This document shows, piece by piece, positions 35,165 to 49,831 of a stretch of 64,000 nucleotides of DNA. Each line of letters starts with the position of its first letter. Position 1 is the stretch's first letter. Where the stretch lies: contig NC_058139.1 in assembly GCF_011075055.1 (NCBI RefSeq), positions 12,607,584 through 12,671,583 on the forward strand, given 5' to 3'. Below the pieces are notes generated by a model that was not told the origin of the DNA, ran no database searches, and worked only from the letters and a program-made list of their open reading frames with translations. This stretch comes from Mangifera indica (taxonomy: Eukaryota > Streptophyta > Magnoliopsida > Sapindales > Anacardiaceae). The position numbers and the translations under genes were made by a program.

Positions 35165-35989
35165 GGCCAAGGGACTATTTTCCACCCAAAGTTTAGCCAA
35201 TTTCCAAATATATGCTCGTAAAATTTCAAAAACCTAAAAACCTATTTATCCTTAAATTCTCGTTAAAATTATCATTAAATATAAGAGTAAAATTATTATT
35301 TTAATAATATTATTAAAACAATATATAATTTCATCATATTTTTTTCCCAAATTTTAAAAACTAACCACTTCACTCCGTTTAAAGTTTTCAATTTTTAAAA
35401 AGTCACATTTTCCCCCCTATACCTAGGTTTTTTTCTTTACCTTTTCGACCACCAACGACCCCCTCTTTCCACCCTAAACTTGACCGCCATCTCTGTTGTT
35501 GTCTCTCTCTTCTCTTGTTGTTGCAGTCAAATGCAAATGAAGGGGCAATGAAAGATGACGTTCATCGTTCAAATCTGGATGGCAAAATGTCATCTCGTTA
35601 GGATGATGAAAGTATCGTCCAAATGAACATTTTGTCCTTCATCATCACAAGAGAAAGAGCCATCGGGAGAGAAATGCCAGAGAGGGAGGTTGTCATTCGT
35701 TGTATTAGTTGGCCAGATTTGTTTTCCAAACCCTAGAGAAAAAAATGAATTTTTTAAAACTTAGTCTTAGAGAAGAAATTATTAGTTTTTCAAACCAAGG
35801 GGAGAAAATGAGATAATTTCATTTATTTTAATTTTAGTAGTAAAATGACTATTTTATTTTGAACTTTAACAAAAAATTCCTAAGTATATGAAAATGGATT
35901 AAATCTTGGGTGGATATTAAATTTTTAAAATCTCACTTATATGTGTTTGTCTTTATAATAAACCTTGGGTGGAAAATAGTACTTTGGCT
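35165..35989. mobile_element. Mutator-like GGCC-family element, unit 2 copy
   Basis: Duplicate of 9664-10496. Both TIRs are still recognisable, and the right end is changed to ...ctttggct. Confidence 0.75.
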
Positions 35990-36096
35990 CTGTGATTATG
36001 AATTTAAGCCATATGATTGAATAATATAGTAAGAATAATTTTGTAACTTTGATTTAAAAATGAATTCTTCGAGTTAGTTCAACAATATTTAAAGTG

Positions 36097-37258
36097 GGGA
36101 AATTAAATTAAATGTCTAAAATTAACGGGGCTAAGCGAAATTATCCAAAACTATTGGAAAAAAATGAAAATGCCCTAGTGGAGTGAAATGACAAAATTAC
36201 CCCTATATATAGACCAAGAATTTTTATTGATTTTCACGGAAATTTCCCACACGTTCCACTGTTGGAATTAAGAAAAATTCTCTCCTATACGTTTCTCACG
36301 GGGCTTCTACAGGTGAAGAAATTTCATCGACATTTTGTGTTTTATATCAAAATACATCTATCTATTGTTAACATATATTTTAAACATATTATTTACCCTC
36401 ATAATTATCTAACCTTTAATTTCATACTTTGTTTATTGTCTTATATTAAAATGCATCTATTTATTGTTAACATATCATTTAAAACATTCTTACAATTTTT
36501 AATATCTGAATACTCTAATAGTTTTCTAACATTTTATTTTCCTTCTATAATTATTTAATATTTCATTCAACACTCTTGTATATTGTCTTATATTAAAATA
36601 TCTCTATATATTCTTAACAATTCATTTAAAACGTTTTTACAATGTTTATTATCAAAATATCTCTCATATTTTTTTAAAATTTTATTTAGCCTCAATAATT
36701 ATCTAATACTTCATTTAACACCCTTGTATGTTGTCTTATATCAAAATATATCTATCTATTCTTAATATGTTATTTAAATCTTTTATATATGTGTAATCTC
36801 AAAATACCCCATATATTTTTTTAACATTTTATTTAACCCCTAAATTATTATCTAATATTCAAATACCTCTTTTACATGACATACAAACTAGATTTAACAA
36901 ATAAAATTAAGTTTTGAGTTAAGATTAATGTAAATACCTTTTTTTCACGATTTGACTTTTTTAGATTTGAATTAAAAAATACGAACTTTTTTCTTCTGAA
37001 CGAACCTATAATAATTGATATTAAGTAAAAATGAGAGTGAAAATGAGTGTTTGAATTATATGAAAAATGTATATAATAAGAGTGAGAGTATAAGAGTATA
37101 AGAGTTTATATAGATGTGGTGAAGGATAATTTTGATATTTTAAAAAATCTAGGATATTTTTACTTAAGAATAAGAAAAATAGACATTTTTATTTAAAAAT
37201 AGATAATACGCTATTTTTGCTTAATAAAAATGTATAATAACATTTAATTTAATTTCCC
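36097..37258. mobile_element. TIR element, GGGAAATTAAATTAAAT family, unit 2 copy
   Basis: Same element as 10595-11723. The target duplication is tttaaagtg on the left (one substitution) and tttaaaatg on the right (37259-37267). Longer open frames inside (36262-36765) come from the AT-rich repeats and are not judged genes. Confidence 0.85.
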
Positions 37259-37353
37259 TTTAAAATGCAACCTCATAATTCCGACTATGGCGTCAGCTGT
37301 TATCGAAGACATTCACTTCTAGTCTTCTACTTCCACTGGACATCGCTGTCACC

Positions 37354-37797
37354 ATGCAATCAACCTCCGTAACTTCACGCGCCCCTGCTTTTACCCCAAT
37401 AATCCCACCTCTTCATGGCACTCAAAGCAATCACCTTCCCCTCCGCCCCACGTCCCTCCGTGTTACAGCTCAATCAGCCGCCGCCCCGGTCACCGCCGAC
37501 CCCTCTCCTCTTCCCACCTCCACAACAAACCCTCTGAAACTCAATAAGTACAGCGCCCGCATCACCGAGCCCAAGTCACAGGGCGCCTCACAGGCCGTTC
37601 TGCACGGGGCGGGCCTCTCGGACTCCGACATGGATAAGCCCCAAATAGGCATCTCTTCCGTTTGGTACGAGGGGAACACGTGTAACATGCACCTTTTGAG
37701 ACTGTCGGAGGCCGTGAAACAGGGCGTTGAAGAGGCGGGAATGGTTGGGTTTCGGTTTAATACAATTGGTGTTAGTGATGCAATATCGAGGCGTTGA
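37354..37797 (+). pseudogene. Dihydroxy-acid dehydratase first-exon fragment, unit 2 copy
   Basis: Same 147-codon frame as 11819-12262, with residues 2 and 5 changed (His to Gln, Phe to Ser) and a few silent changes. It has the same break after DAIS and the same 24-bp repeat at the break, so the damage predates the segmental duplication. The frame has stayed open, but that is weak evidence for function given the recent origin. Confidence 0.85.
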
Positions 37798-38309
37798 AGA
37801 GGCGGGAATGGTTCTCAATTAGGGTTTCAATTTTTTAGGTGATCCACCAAAATTTAGTGGTTCAACGGAATCCAATTGCCGCAAAGAAAAAGCGTCAATG
37901 AAGGAGTCTCTTTTCACTTAGAAGCATTTGGGACTAGAGATTGATGCTTAAGCAGAAGCGTTGACATTTCGTCGTCCAAAAGTGTTGATGAAAGATTCTT
38001 CTTCTCTGTCGATGCTTTTTCTTCACGACAATTAGATTTCGTTAGGCCATCAGATTCTGATTGATCACCTAAAAGATTGAAACCTGAGGAGAAAAATACA
38101 GTTTTTTAAAACTTACTTATAAAAAATTGTTAGTTTTCTAAACTAAAGAAGAAAAATAACATAAACATTTAGGTTTTAATACTACAATGAGGATTTTACA
38201 TTTGTTTCTAATAAAGATTAATCTATAAATAGATATTTAAGTTTTTGAATTATCGAAAACATGCTTTAAAATGTTGAGTAAAACTTGGTTGGAAAGTAGT
38301 CCTTTCCCC
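37798..38309. mobile_element. Foldback segment plus GGCC-family right end, unit 2 copy
   Basis: Copy of 12263-12775 with roughly 4% substitutions, including changes within both hairpin arms. Confidence 0.5.
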
Positions 38310-38535
38310 ATGGTTTTAATAAAAAAGTTCATAACTGTGTTTCTAAAATTTTATTACTTTAAATAAACTAAAGGAATGATTTTTTGTATATTATTTTAAT
38401 AGCACTTGACATTAGGACCTTCTCTTCAACGGGATTTTATGGAGCCTGCGCTATGCGAGTAGGTTTCGGTTCTAACCTTTAAAGAACTAGAACTAATTCA
38501 AGAACCTGATCCAAAACAAAATTTAGGGTACTTGA

Positions 38536-39605
38536 ATGAATACCCTTTTTCTCAAATCTTCTGTAACAAAATGTAGTTTCATTGAAGAGCAGAACGACGA
38601 GACAGAAGTTAATAAACCCAAAAATCAATTGAAGTCACCTGTTTTTAATCGGCTTTCGTCCGGTACATTTTACGGTTCATCTATCTCTGACTTGTTCTAT
38701 TTCACTTTTGTTTCCACTACAATGTGGGGGGTTTTCTCTCCGCTAACGAACGTTGCAGTTCGCAGCTTCGCTAAGAATGCGTTTTGCTCTAAGCTAAACA
38801 ACGTCAACAATCCATTCTTGGCGGTTTCGGTTCCTCTAAACAATGTTAGGTTCGTTATTGTCATGTGATTTGTTTGATCTTAGCAAGCGATTTCAGCTGC
38901 ATGCTTTGATGTGAAGAATGGGTTGTTTAAAGTTGATGTATTTGTATGAACTATTTTGGTAGGTTTATATGGAAACCAGGGGATTTGCATGTGAAGATAT
39001 GTCTAAGAAGAGTTTAGTCACAGGAATTCGATAATATCAAATTTTTCGGGGATACGGATTTATTGAAGATTGTATATTTTTCTTTCGTGATCTTGTCAGG
39101 GAAAAGATTCCTGTGTGAAGGTTCTTTTGTGGGTGTTTTATCAGGATTTATAAATGAACAATATTTGGAATCAAGAGAACAGATGCATGGTTTGGTGATT
39201 AAAAATGGGTTGGATAATGAAGTTTCGGCTGTGAATTCTGTTATCAATATGTACACTAAATGTATGTGCATCTGCTCATCAGAGAAAATGTTTTAGGAGC
39301 AGAAACTTGGGGATGTTGTATTTTGGAATACAATTATTGGTGCACTGGTTAAGAATGAAAGAGCATTGGAATTTTTCTTAAGGATGTCTGAAGATCAAGA
39401 GTGTCCAAATGATACCACATTTGTATATGTTATTAATTCCTGTGCTGATCTGCAGATCCCAGTAATAAATAAAGGATTACAATGTGATGTTTTTGTGGGC
39501 AGTGGATTAGTTGACTTATACGAGAAATGTGATATTTGGAACATGCTCATTTATCTTTTGATGAAAGTAATATCTGATAAAAATTATGGGTTAAGTAATT
39601 TTTAA
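38536..39605 (+). pseudogene. PPR protein pseudogene A, unit 2 copy
   Basis: Nearly base-for-base copy of 13002-14071; I see two single-base differences in and around it. All disabling lesions are shared, so it was already dead when the unit duplicated. It lies in the most conserved tract between the two units. Confidence 0.8.
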
Positions 39606-41599
39606 CAAACTAAACCAAAATAAACCATAATTTTTAAATAATTTGATTCAATTTTATAATTTAAATTGAATTATATAAACTCCTGTCTGCTAACATTTCT
39701 ACAAGGTGAATGCTACTAAAGTGTTACAGTAGTGTTGATATCTTTACAAGATGTACTAGTAATTTAAGCCCTAGTTTTGGGAAGGATAGGCTGAAGGTAA
39801 TTAAAAATAATAAATTATTTAACTAATTTTTATTTTATTAGTAATATTATATTGTTTAATTTGTAAGATAATTTCAGGTTTCACTATTATTAAAAATGAT
39901 ATTTTAGATAATATAAAAGTAATTTAAATACTGTCTCCACCTTAAGTATTGTAGTGTTATTAAGATAATATTAATTTTGTTACAACTTTATTAATGCTTA
40001 TTAATTTTTAAGAATAAAATACTCTCTTTTTAATTAAAATAACAAGTAACATGAATAATATTTTAGAAAAAATATATTGATAATATATTTTAAAAACTTA
40101 AAAAATAATTTAATTAATTAATTTTATAATTTGACAAGATGAAAAAAAACCCTAATATAATAAAAATTATATTAGTTTAATTAAACATAATATTAATTTA
40201 TATTTAATAATTTTTCAAAGGTATTTAAATAAAATAATATCTTAGTATTATTTTATTATTATTAATTAATACAATAATTATTTATATATACCAAATTTTA
40301 CTAAACGTATTATACCCTATAATTTTTCAATAATTTCTCTTAATGGTAATGTTTCATTATTGGTAATTACAAATTATCTAACATAATAAGTTTTATTTCT
40401 TTTACACTTTTCCAGACGAAAAAACAATGAACAGTCGGTCTTTTGTTGGAGAGTGACTGCCAAACCAAAAGGTATTTGTTTTCATAATAAATTTATCAAT
40501 ATTCTAATCTGTAACGAGTTATTGTAACTTGCTTTCTTTGGTATATGTTTGAGCAATCTGTGTTCATTTCCTTTTTTCTTTTTAGTAAATTCAAACTCGA
40601 GAAAAACTGGAGTTCTAGGACTAAACATATAAAATATTAGCATATTCTAACTTGAGAAAGATTGGTGATATTATTTACATTTTGATATGCAATATCGATT
40701 TATTTACATGTTCCTTCTTCAACTTAAAGGGTTGAATATTTGGCTGTTTCATTTATGCTTTGATATGGTATTTATGTGAGTTTCTTATCTTATGAATTAT
40801 TGTTTTTGTTGTATTGTGATACCGCTATTGTGTGTAATTTTATTGCTTGAATTGAAAAGGAATCATTCTTATGACATGTAAAATTAGATTGTTGAATAAT
40901 GCGGTGACGATTTGTGCAATATTTTTAGGCCGTATTTTTTTATATAAAAAAATATTTATAGAAAACCTCTAGATTGTTATTATTAACTTTTATTTTTTTT
41001 TCACATTTTGGTTTCCTGTATTTTTTAGAAAGAGCAATACCCAATCATAACTAGATTAGTAAATTTGTGATGTTTATTATGAGATTAATATGATAAGTAT
41101 ATAAAATATGTGTTTTATACAAGATTAATATAACAATATAAAAAAATGTATTTTTTATATGTTGCATCATTAATTTTATCATTTGTTAAAGAAAAAAATA
41201 AAAAATACAGCAACGTGATATTTATACAAGATTAATACAACAAGTATATAAAATATGTGTTTTATATGTTTAAGTTCAAAGATATAATTTAATGTGCTTA
41301 AAATAGTAAAATACGATAAATATGTATAACAGACAAATTTACTAACCAACTAGGTGATAAATAGCCGCCACTAGTTGTCTTTCCAACCTCATTTTTTTAT
41401 TTAAACAATTTTTATTGTAATATCATTGAGGATTATACCTTGATGTATCAAAATTTCTCCCTTAAAAAGATTGGAGCATATTCGGAGAACATAAAATGGT
41501 CTTGTTCTCTCATTTTCATTGATTTTATAATCCAAAAAAAAAAAAAAAAAGGAAAAAGAAAACATTTAAAATGTAAAACTTCTATGAACTATTACATGA
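39606..41599. other. Gene-free AT-rich stretch, unit 2 copy
   Basis: Copy of 14072-16069. The poly-A run near the end is shorter here (17 As against about 22 in unit 1), which alone opens a 77-codon frame at 41440. That frame is not a gene. Confidence 0.6.
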
Positions 41600-43310
41600 T
41601 GAATATGAATCATGCCTGTTGGACAACTAATCACCCTTCATTGGATACAATGAAAAGACAACTAAATTGTTAAACATCATTTATAGTGATTTGTGTGACT
41701 CCTAACAATACAAGTCAGATATAAGTGATGACTTCAATGTATACGACTGTGTTTTTGTTGAAACACAAGTTTGAATACTTTAAGAAATTCAACGAATGGA
41801 GGAACGAAGTGGAGAAACAATTGGAAAAAGTATAAAGATCATCTAGATTGATTGATGAGATGAATACTTAAGTGTTTAGTTTAAAAAATAGTTGATGGAA
41901 TTTGGAATTGTTTCACAACTCATTCCTTCTGGTACACCACAACATAAAGACATATTTGAATAGAGGCATACAATTTTAATGGATATGGTAAGATATATGA
42001 TGAGCTTTATAGACCTACCTATGTCATTTTAGGGCTATACTGTAGAGACAAGAAGGTCAATTGGACGATGGTTACATTTTTGATATTGTATATCAATCAC
42101 ATCTTGATTATAAAAAATGATGAATCAAACTTGCAATTGATAAAGACTTGATTATCCAAGTACTTCTCCATAAAAAACTTTGCTGAAACTTATATCCTTG
42201 GTATAAAGATCTCTAGAGATAGATAATGTAACTTGCTTAGACTAAGTCAAAACATGCACATAAACAAGATAATAAAAAGATTCAAAATGGAGGAATCCAA
42301 GAAATGATTCCTTTCGATGAGAAGATATGTCCACGGCACAAGACGAGAGAGACAAAATGAGTCAAATCCCATATGTATCACTTATTGGATTGATCATTTA
42401 CGTCATGTTATGTATTAGGGTTATCTCATCCACTTTGAGGGCTAGTAGTATTTATTAATTAGATCTAGATGAGCATTACTAGATAGTTGTCAAGAAAATC
42501 TAAATAGATCAAGACGATTTTAAATCTCAATCGAGATTTGTGTTCTGTTTAAATGGTTGTGCAATAAGTTAGAAAGTTTCAAGCAAAGTATCATTGATTG
42601 ATACAGTTAAGTTTGAGTATATTCCTTTGTTAGATGTAGTAAAAGAAACAGTATAGATCAAGAAGTTCATAATCAAACTTGAGGTGGTTTTGAGTATAGT
42701 CAACTCTATAAAGTTCTATTGCGACAACAATAAAGCAATAACATAAGTAAAGGAGCTACGATCTCACCAATGATTCAAACACATATCAAATGAAACTATC
42801 TAATCAGAGAAATCATTTAGTGTGGATATGTATAGATAGGTAACGTTCACACTGATAAGAAACTTAACAAACCCATTGATGAAGCCTTTGTTATAGCAGA
42901 AACATAATAGACATGTAACATGATTGATTGACAATAATGCAAGTGAAAGATTGTTAAAACGGTGTCTTCAAGCCAATCATCACCTGTGTACTTTTGATGT
43001 AATTACTTGTAATCATATTTTTATTAATAATAAATGAGAATCTTTGTTTTACATTGTTTGCACAATTTAGATAAATGTTTTTATAATAGTTGAACTATAA
43101 TAAACAATTTAATGCATGTCAATTGATTATGAGGACCCTATGTTCACACTGCACAATTGATTGTCTTCCATAGTTATTTGTTAATAGCTTGGTACAATAC
43201 ATGGACACATATTGTAGACATGTTAACTAGATAGACCTAGCAAAAGGTTTACATATAAATGGTTACTCTAATACTTATGGATAGACCTAGCAAGCTCTCC
43301 TTATTCATTG
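41600..43310 (+). pseudogene. Ty1/copia relic, unit 2 copy
   Basis: Copy of 16070-17780 with the same integrase-to-RT internal deletion. The LTR start is at 42952. Divergence is about 1%, intermediate between the near-identical PPR A tract and the more diverged unit flanks. Confidence 0.85.
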
Positions 43311-43319
43311 TGGGTGTTT

Positions 43320-43915
43320 TATTTGAATTTATAAATGAACAATATTTGGAATAAAGAGAGCATATGCATGGTTTGGTGATTAAAAAAGGGTTTGATTATG
43401 AAATTTTGGTTGTGAATTATGTTATCAATATGTTAACTAAATGAATGTGCATCTACTTGTCAAAGAAAATTTTTTAGGAGCAAAAACTTTGGAATGTTGT
43501 ATTTTGGAATACAATTATTGGTGCATTGGTTAAGAATGAAAAACCTAAAAAAGCATTGGACTTTTTCTTAAGGATTTCTCGAGATCAAGAGTGTCCAAAT
43601 GATATCACATTTGTATAAATTAATTATTAATCCTTGTGCTGCTCTGCAAATCCCAATGTATGGAAAAAGTAATGTTAAGTGCACAAAGAATATATATAAC
43701 TTCATGCACAAATAGTGATATATTATTATATGAGTAAACAGTTTTAAATTAGAGATAAAATAACACTAAATTATATAGTGACATGTCATTATTTGTGCAT
43801 AAAATTGTGTACATTGTTTGTGCATATAGTTTTATTGGCATGAGAAATCTATCCATGCTAAAGTAATAAAATAATGGATAAGAATGTAATGTTCTTTTGG
43901 GTAGTGGTTTGTCGT
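43320..43915 (+). pseudogene. PPR protein pseudogene B, unit 2 copy
   Basis: Copy of 17790-18385 with the same stops and the same internal MITE (about 43670-43840). Confidence 0.75.
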
Positions 43916-44493
43916 TTCATCCACTCATCTTTGGCAGTGAGTTCTCACACACTCATCTTCATCAAACCATTGCATCGACGTTGTTAGTTTTCTTTAGTGT
44001 ATCAATGATGAAAACTCCTCTCTTCTTCGACGTCTCGAACTCTCAAACACTCTTCTTCATCAGACTAATGCATCGACTTTGTTCATCTTCATTAGTGCAT
44101 TAACAACAAAAACTCTTCTACCCTTCGATGTCTCGAACTCTTGGCAAACACTCTTCTTCATTGGTGCATCAACTTTTACTATCTCATACTTTCTAGTCTT
44201 AGTTGTAACATAGAATCTTGCAACCTCATATGTTATGTTTATTAGAGTTTTGTAGAATCTTGCTATCTCATAGACATTAACGCATTATAGGGTGTTGGTT
44301 GAGTAAAAAGATTTAAACGCAAAGTCTCAAGTTAAATTATTTGTGTCAACATTTGCAAAATAAAGTGAATGCTTCTCAGAATGTATGCTACTAAAGTGTC
44401 ACTATAGTGTTGATATCTTTGCGTGATGTATTAGTAATTTAAGCTAGGCTTAGTTTTGGGAAGAATAGATAGAAGGTAATTATAAGTAATAAA

Positions 44494-44655
44494 GAGAAAT
44501 ATTATATGTATTAGGCAAAATACGTATACAGATGATATGTCATCATGTGATTGAATATTATTTTATCCTTAATTTAAAATTACTCAATTATATAATGACA
44601 TATTATTTGTGTACCTATTTCGTGTACTTAAATTATATACCATAGTTTTATTGAG
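44494..44655. mobile_element. Short MITE with TAATAAA flanks, unit 2 copy
   Basis: Copy of 18963-19124, with flanking taataaa at 44487-44493 and 44656-44662. Confidence 0.55.
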
Positions 44656-45099
44656 TAATAAATTACCAAAGTAATTTATATTTTATTAGAGATATTACTT
44701 TATTTGATTTATAAAATAATATAACATTCCAATAAAATTTTACTATAAAAAATAATGTGTCAGATAATATAGAGAGTAGTCTGATTAGTATTCCATTTTA
44801 AGTATCAAAATATTATCAAAGTAATTTAATTTCGTTACAATTTTATTGTTACTTGTTCATTTTTAACACAAAATATACTCATTTCAATTAAAATAACGAA
44901 GTGAAAATTATTTTAGAGAAAAAAATATTGGCAATAATGTAACAACTTAAAAAATAATTTAATTAATTAATTTCATAATTTGACAGCATAAAATAAATCC
45001 TAATATAATATTAAAATGAAAAATATTTAGAATATATAAAAATCAAGTATTTAACATAAGACATTTTAGTTTAACTAAACATAATATTAATTTATATTT

Positions 45100-46207
45100 G
45101 GCCAAAAGACTATTTTTGACTTAAAGTTTGTTAAAATGACAAATTTTTAACTGTTAATTTTGAAAAAAGTCAAATACCCACTATCATTCATTTTTATTAA
45201 TTTTTAAAATAAATTACTGATTTAACTTTTCTAATGTAATGACAAAAATACTCCCATAAATTAATATACATTTAAATTACATATTTATATTTTGTTTTAT
45301 TGAATTTAAAAATTACCCTTTATATCAAAATGAAATTTAATCAATATAATTATGGTTAATTTATCAATTTAATCAATATAATTATGGTTAATTTAATTTT
45401 CCAACATAATAAAACAATCCATGACACAAATTTCATTATGCATCTTAACATCATCATCTTCGTCTTCTTATAAACATCCACACACAAGATACCCGGTAAT
45501 AGATAATCTACTGTTTATTATTTCCACGCTTCATTAAAATCATAAGAAAGTCCTTCATTTATCCAATAATTTATAAAAAAATTGAAGAAATATTAGATCT
45601 CAAATATTTAATATTATAAAATAAAATATACAATTTAATTCAAAAGAGAATTCCAAAATGTTGATTATTTTATTTAAAGATATTTTTTATCAAGTGTAAA
45701 ATGACAATCCCACTGTTAATTTGTGAGCATTAATTTTTTACTGTTGATCTAATATTGAATAATATATTATGTTAAATATGTTTAACCTTTATATTTTAGA
45801 ATGACGTGCTGATTCTTCATTTTATGTGTTTTCATATGTCATGTGTCAATGCTAACTGAAATTACAAATTCTGCGAGATTTTCATTTCAAATTCCATAAA
45901 ATTCTTTTGTTTAATCATGTGTCTAAATACAATTGGTCAATATTAAAAATGTATTTTATTGCTCTATCACTTTTTAAAAAAAAAAAAAATTATTTTTGAC
46001 CCCACACATTATAAAATAAAAATTTTTTAGATTATAAATAATTTTAAAAACTTGATTTTTGAATACTAAGTATAATGACTATTGTATCCCTACCTTTAAT
46101 GGATTTTATTAATGAAAATATTTAATGGGGGGGTATATGGCTTTATCAAACTTAATAAGTGAGAATTGTATTTCAACAACCCTTAGGTATGAAATAGTGT
46201 TTTGGCC
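45100..46207. mobile_element. Mutator-like GGCC-family element, unit 2 copy (1,108 bp)
   Basis: Same element and same tttatattt duplication (45091-45099, 46208-46216). It is exactly 32 bp shorter because the minisatellite has two copies instead of three. The matching empty site is at 40197-40205. Confidence 0.9.
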
Positions 46208-47457
46208 TTTATATTTAATAATCTTTCAAGATATTTAAATAAAGTTATATTTTAGTATAGTTTTATTATAATCATTCAAATGCAATAATTATTTACATAC
46301 CAAATTTTATTAAACATATTAAAAATTTATATTTTGTAAGTTTTTAATTAATTTATCTTTTGTAATAATATTTTATTTTTTATAATAAAATATTATTATA
46401 ATCAAACATACACATTTGGAGACAAAAAAGCAATGAATAATCAGTGTTTTTAAAGTTGGAGAGGACCCTTTTGGTCTATTTAGACCGGCAAAACTAAAGG
46501 TGCTTGTTTTCATAATAAATTTATCAATATTTTAGCTTAACTCTTTTTGTTACAATGTGTTTGATTATGTCTTACTTTCATTTCTAATCTGTAACGAGTT
46601 ATAGTAATTAGCATTCTTTGGTGTGTGTTTGAGCAATCTGTGTTCATTTCCCTTTTTTTTTTTAAATTTTTTTTCCTTTTTAGCATATTATAACTTGAGG
46701 AAAACTGGAGTTCTAGGACTAAGCATATAAAAAATTAGCATATTCTAACTTGAGAAAGATTGATGATATTATTTCATTTTAATATGCAACATCGGTTTAT
46801 CTAAATGTTCTTTCTTCATCTTAAAAGTTGAATATTTGAATCTTTATTTAATTTATGTTTTGACATGATATTTATGTGAGTTCATTGTCGGAGAAATTAT
46901 TGTTTTTGTTGTATTGGGATACCACTATTTTATGTAATTTTATTGGTTGAATTTAAGATGAAATCATTCTTTCGGCATATAAAATTAGAATGTGTTGAAT
47001 AATTAACGGTGACAATTTATGTATTATTTTTATGTGCCAAAAGATTATTATCAATATTGTGTTTTACTCGCAAATGTATGATTCAATCAAAGTAATATAG
47101 ATAGATATGGATTGAGAGTTAACTACTAGTTTGTTTTGAGACTTAGAATTACTTAGGGCAATAAATTATAATGTTACTAAATATTTATGCAACTGTATAA
47201 ATATTTTTGGTAGCCTCTTAGAATTTTTGGTGGGAGTGCGGTTTACTCATTCTCAAGTTTCCACATTTGCTTCAGATTGATTCTAATTGCCCTCAAACTT
47301 CACTAAAACATCTATAAAGATAAATTAAAGTACAAAATGAGAAATTATCATAAAACAAACATAAAATCAAACAAAACTTAACAAAATTTAATAAAAATCT
47401 ACCCAAAACCTAGTACTTAGACTCTAAATGTGTGTAATTTATGCACACATCAATCAA

Positions 47458-48245
47458 GCCAAGGAATGTTGAAATGACAAATTTTATTTTTGTTAGTGTC
47501 TTTTGTTAGTTTTCAAAGTAAATTACTTATTTACTCTTTTTTATGGTAATGGCAAAAGCACCCCAATAAATTAATATACTTTTAAATTACATATTTATAC
47601 TTTGTCTAATTGAATGTAGGAAATAACTCATTGTATAAAAAAATAAAATTTAATCAATATAATTAAGGTTAATTTATCGATTTAATTTACTAATTTACTG
47701 CAATTTACCAACATAATTAAGTTACCAATGGCACAAATCTGATTATACATCTTTACAACATCACTTTCGTTTTCTAATTAACATGCACACATAAGGTCCC
47801 CATAATAGAGTATCTTTTGTTTATTATTTTTACACTTCATTAAATTCTTTTGAAAATCTTTTATTAAACCAACAATCTATTAAAAATTTAGAAGAAATAT
47901 TAGTTCATAAATATTTAATATTAAAAAATAAAATATACAATACAATTCAAATGAAAATTCTAAAATATTGATTATTTTATTTAAAGATATTTTTTATTAT
48001 GTGTAAACTAATAATTCCGTTCTTCACGTGTTAGTTTAACATTTATTCACATTAGCTAAGTAAATCTACATTGTCAATTTATGACAGTTAATTTTTGATA
48101 ATTGATCTAATATTAAATAATGTGTTGCATTAAATATATTTGATTATTCGTTTTATGTTTTCCCACCCGTTGTGTGTAAATGCATAAATGAATTACCCTA
48201 ATCGGAATTATAAATTAACCTAGGGTGACAAATACTCTTTTGGCC
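47458..48245. mobile_element. Mutator-like GGCC-family element, worn copy, unit 2
   Basis: Copy of 21970-22756 with the same decayed left end and preserved right TIR. Confidence 0.65.
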
Positions 48246-48579
48246 TTTTTTTAATGCTTTTTTACTATAAAAAATTTATATTTATAAAAAAAAAAAAAAA
48301 CTCTATATAATTGTTTTGAATATTTAAAAAAAAAATGTTATGCATTTCCACTTTTCCAATTATCCGCCTTGTGCTACTTAGCTCTCAGTTTTCGGCTTTC
48401 AAATCTTAAGATCAGACTGGTTTGAGTTCTGATTCTGGTTTTTATTTTAAATAAGAGAAAACAAAACTTAATTTTTAAAATATGGTCAATTTCTCACCAA
48501 ACAAACAGAGGATAAATGATTAAACTCGCGAAGCTTCGTGGAAAATGTAAATTATAAAGGAGAAAAACAGGTAAAGCAT

Positions 48580-48743
48580 GTTAAATTGGGAATTGAGAGT
48601 GCCAACTCTGCAACAAATCGCACGCCACCATGTTTAATTGATTTTTTATAAACTCTGCATGGCTTCAGCACGAGTGATGTGATTTAACCACCCCTATTTA
48701 TAGGAAGCCTTAATAAAATTCCCTTACAATCATTAAGAACAGT
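48580..48743 (+). promoter_or_regulatory. Promoter-like block 1, unit 2 copy
   Basis: Copy of 23088-23250, essentially unchanged, with the same aaccacccctatttatag core. It sits about 1.1 kb upstream of the second polyketide synthase because the 472-bp segment is missing here. Confidence 0.35.
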
Positions 48744-49040
48744 ACACCTTTTAAAGTTATAAAATGGGGTAATTAGATCTATTAAGAAGCTTTGAAGCCA
48801 TTGAATACTAGTGTTTTTCCCTTCTACTTTTTTTTTTTGGGGAAAATATGTAATGAAAAACTAATTACCTTGTTTATTATAATTAAAAATGAATTTTAAT
48901 AACTTATACATAGATTTTGTTAGGTACGGACAAAAATTTTCAGAATGATTTAATGATTTGTGGAAACTTTCAAACGTTCTAAAACCTGTAAACTACTGCC
49001 TGTAAAGAAAGACTTTTATTATAATAATGATATACTCTAT

Positions 49041-49530
49041 GGTGCTATTTGGTTTGCAATAACATAATATTATTTTGATAATTTATTTTTTATTATTTGT
49101 ATTATATTATTTTGTTTATTAATAATAAAAAATTATGATAATCTTCTATTAACAATGATGATATAATAGGTAATATAAGTGATAATTTGATTATCATTTC
49201 TACCTTAGATATGTAATGATTATTAAGATAATTTTTATTTTATTATAATTATATATTTATTTATTAATTTTTTAGGATAAAAATAACTTCATTTTTAATT
49301 AATATAATAAGTAATATAAAAAATATTTTAGAATAATTATATCTAAGGATACTTAAGTAAAAAAATATATTAGTATTATTTTATTATCTCTAATCAAACA
49401 CAATAATTATTTATACCTACTAATTTTATCCAACATATTAATAATTTATACCCAATAATTTTTTAGATAATTTATCTTCAAAATAATATTTTAATTTTAA
49501 TAATAAAATATTAGCCCAGCCAAACACACC
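49041..49530. mobile_element. MITE upstream of polyketide synthase 2
   Basis: Copy of 24024-24513 with the same ctctat flanks (49035-49040, 49531-49536). Confidence 0.7.
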
Positions 49531-49658
49531 CTCTATTTTTTTGTCGGCTTCCTTTTTTGAGAATGTTAACTGCATCACAAGGTTTCTTATTTAGAACATT
49601 TTATTCATTTTTAAGGACTTGTGTAAAGCATGCATCACGATTTAAAGCTCAAGGTGTT

Positions 49659-49768
<110 letters not shown>

Positions 49769-49831
49769 TTACCAACAGAAAAAAATATAACTCAAGAGTA
49801 AGAAAAGGTATAGTTTTTTAAGATTAAAAAA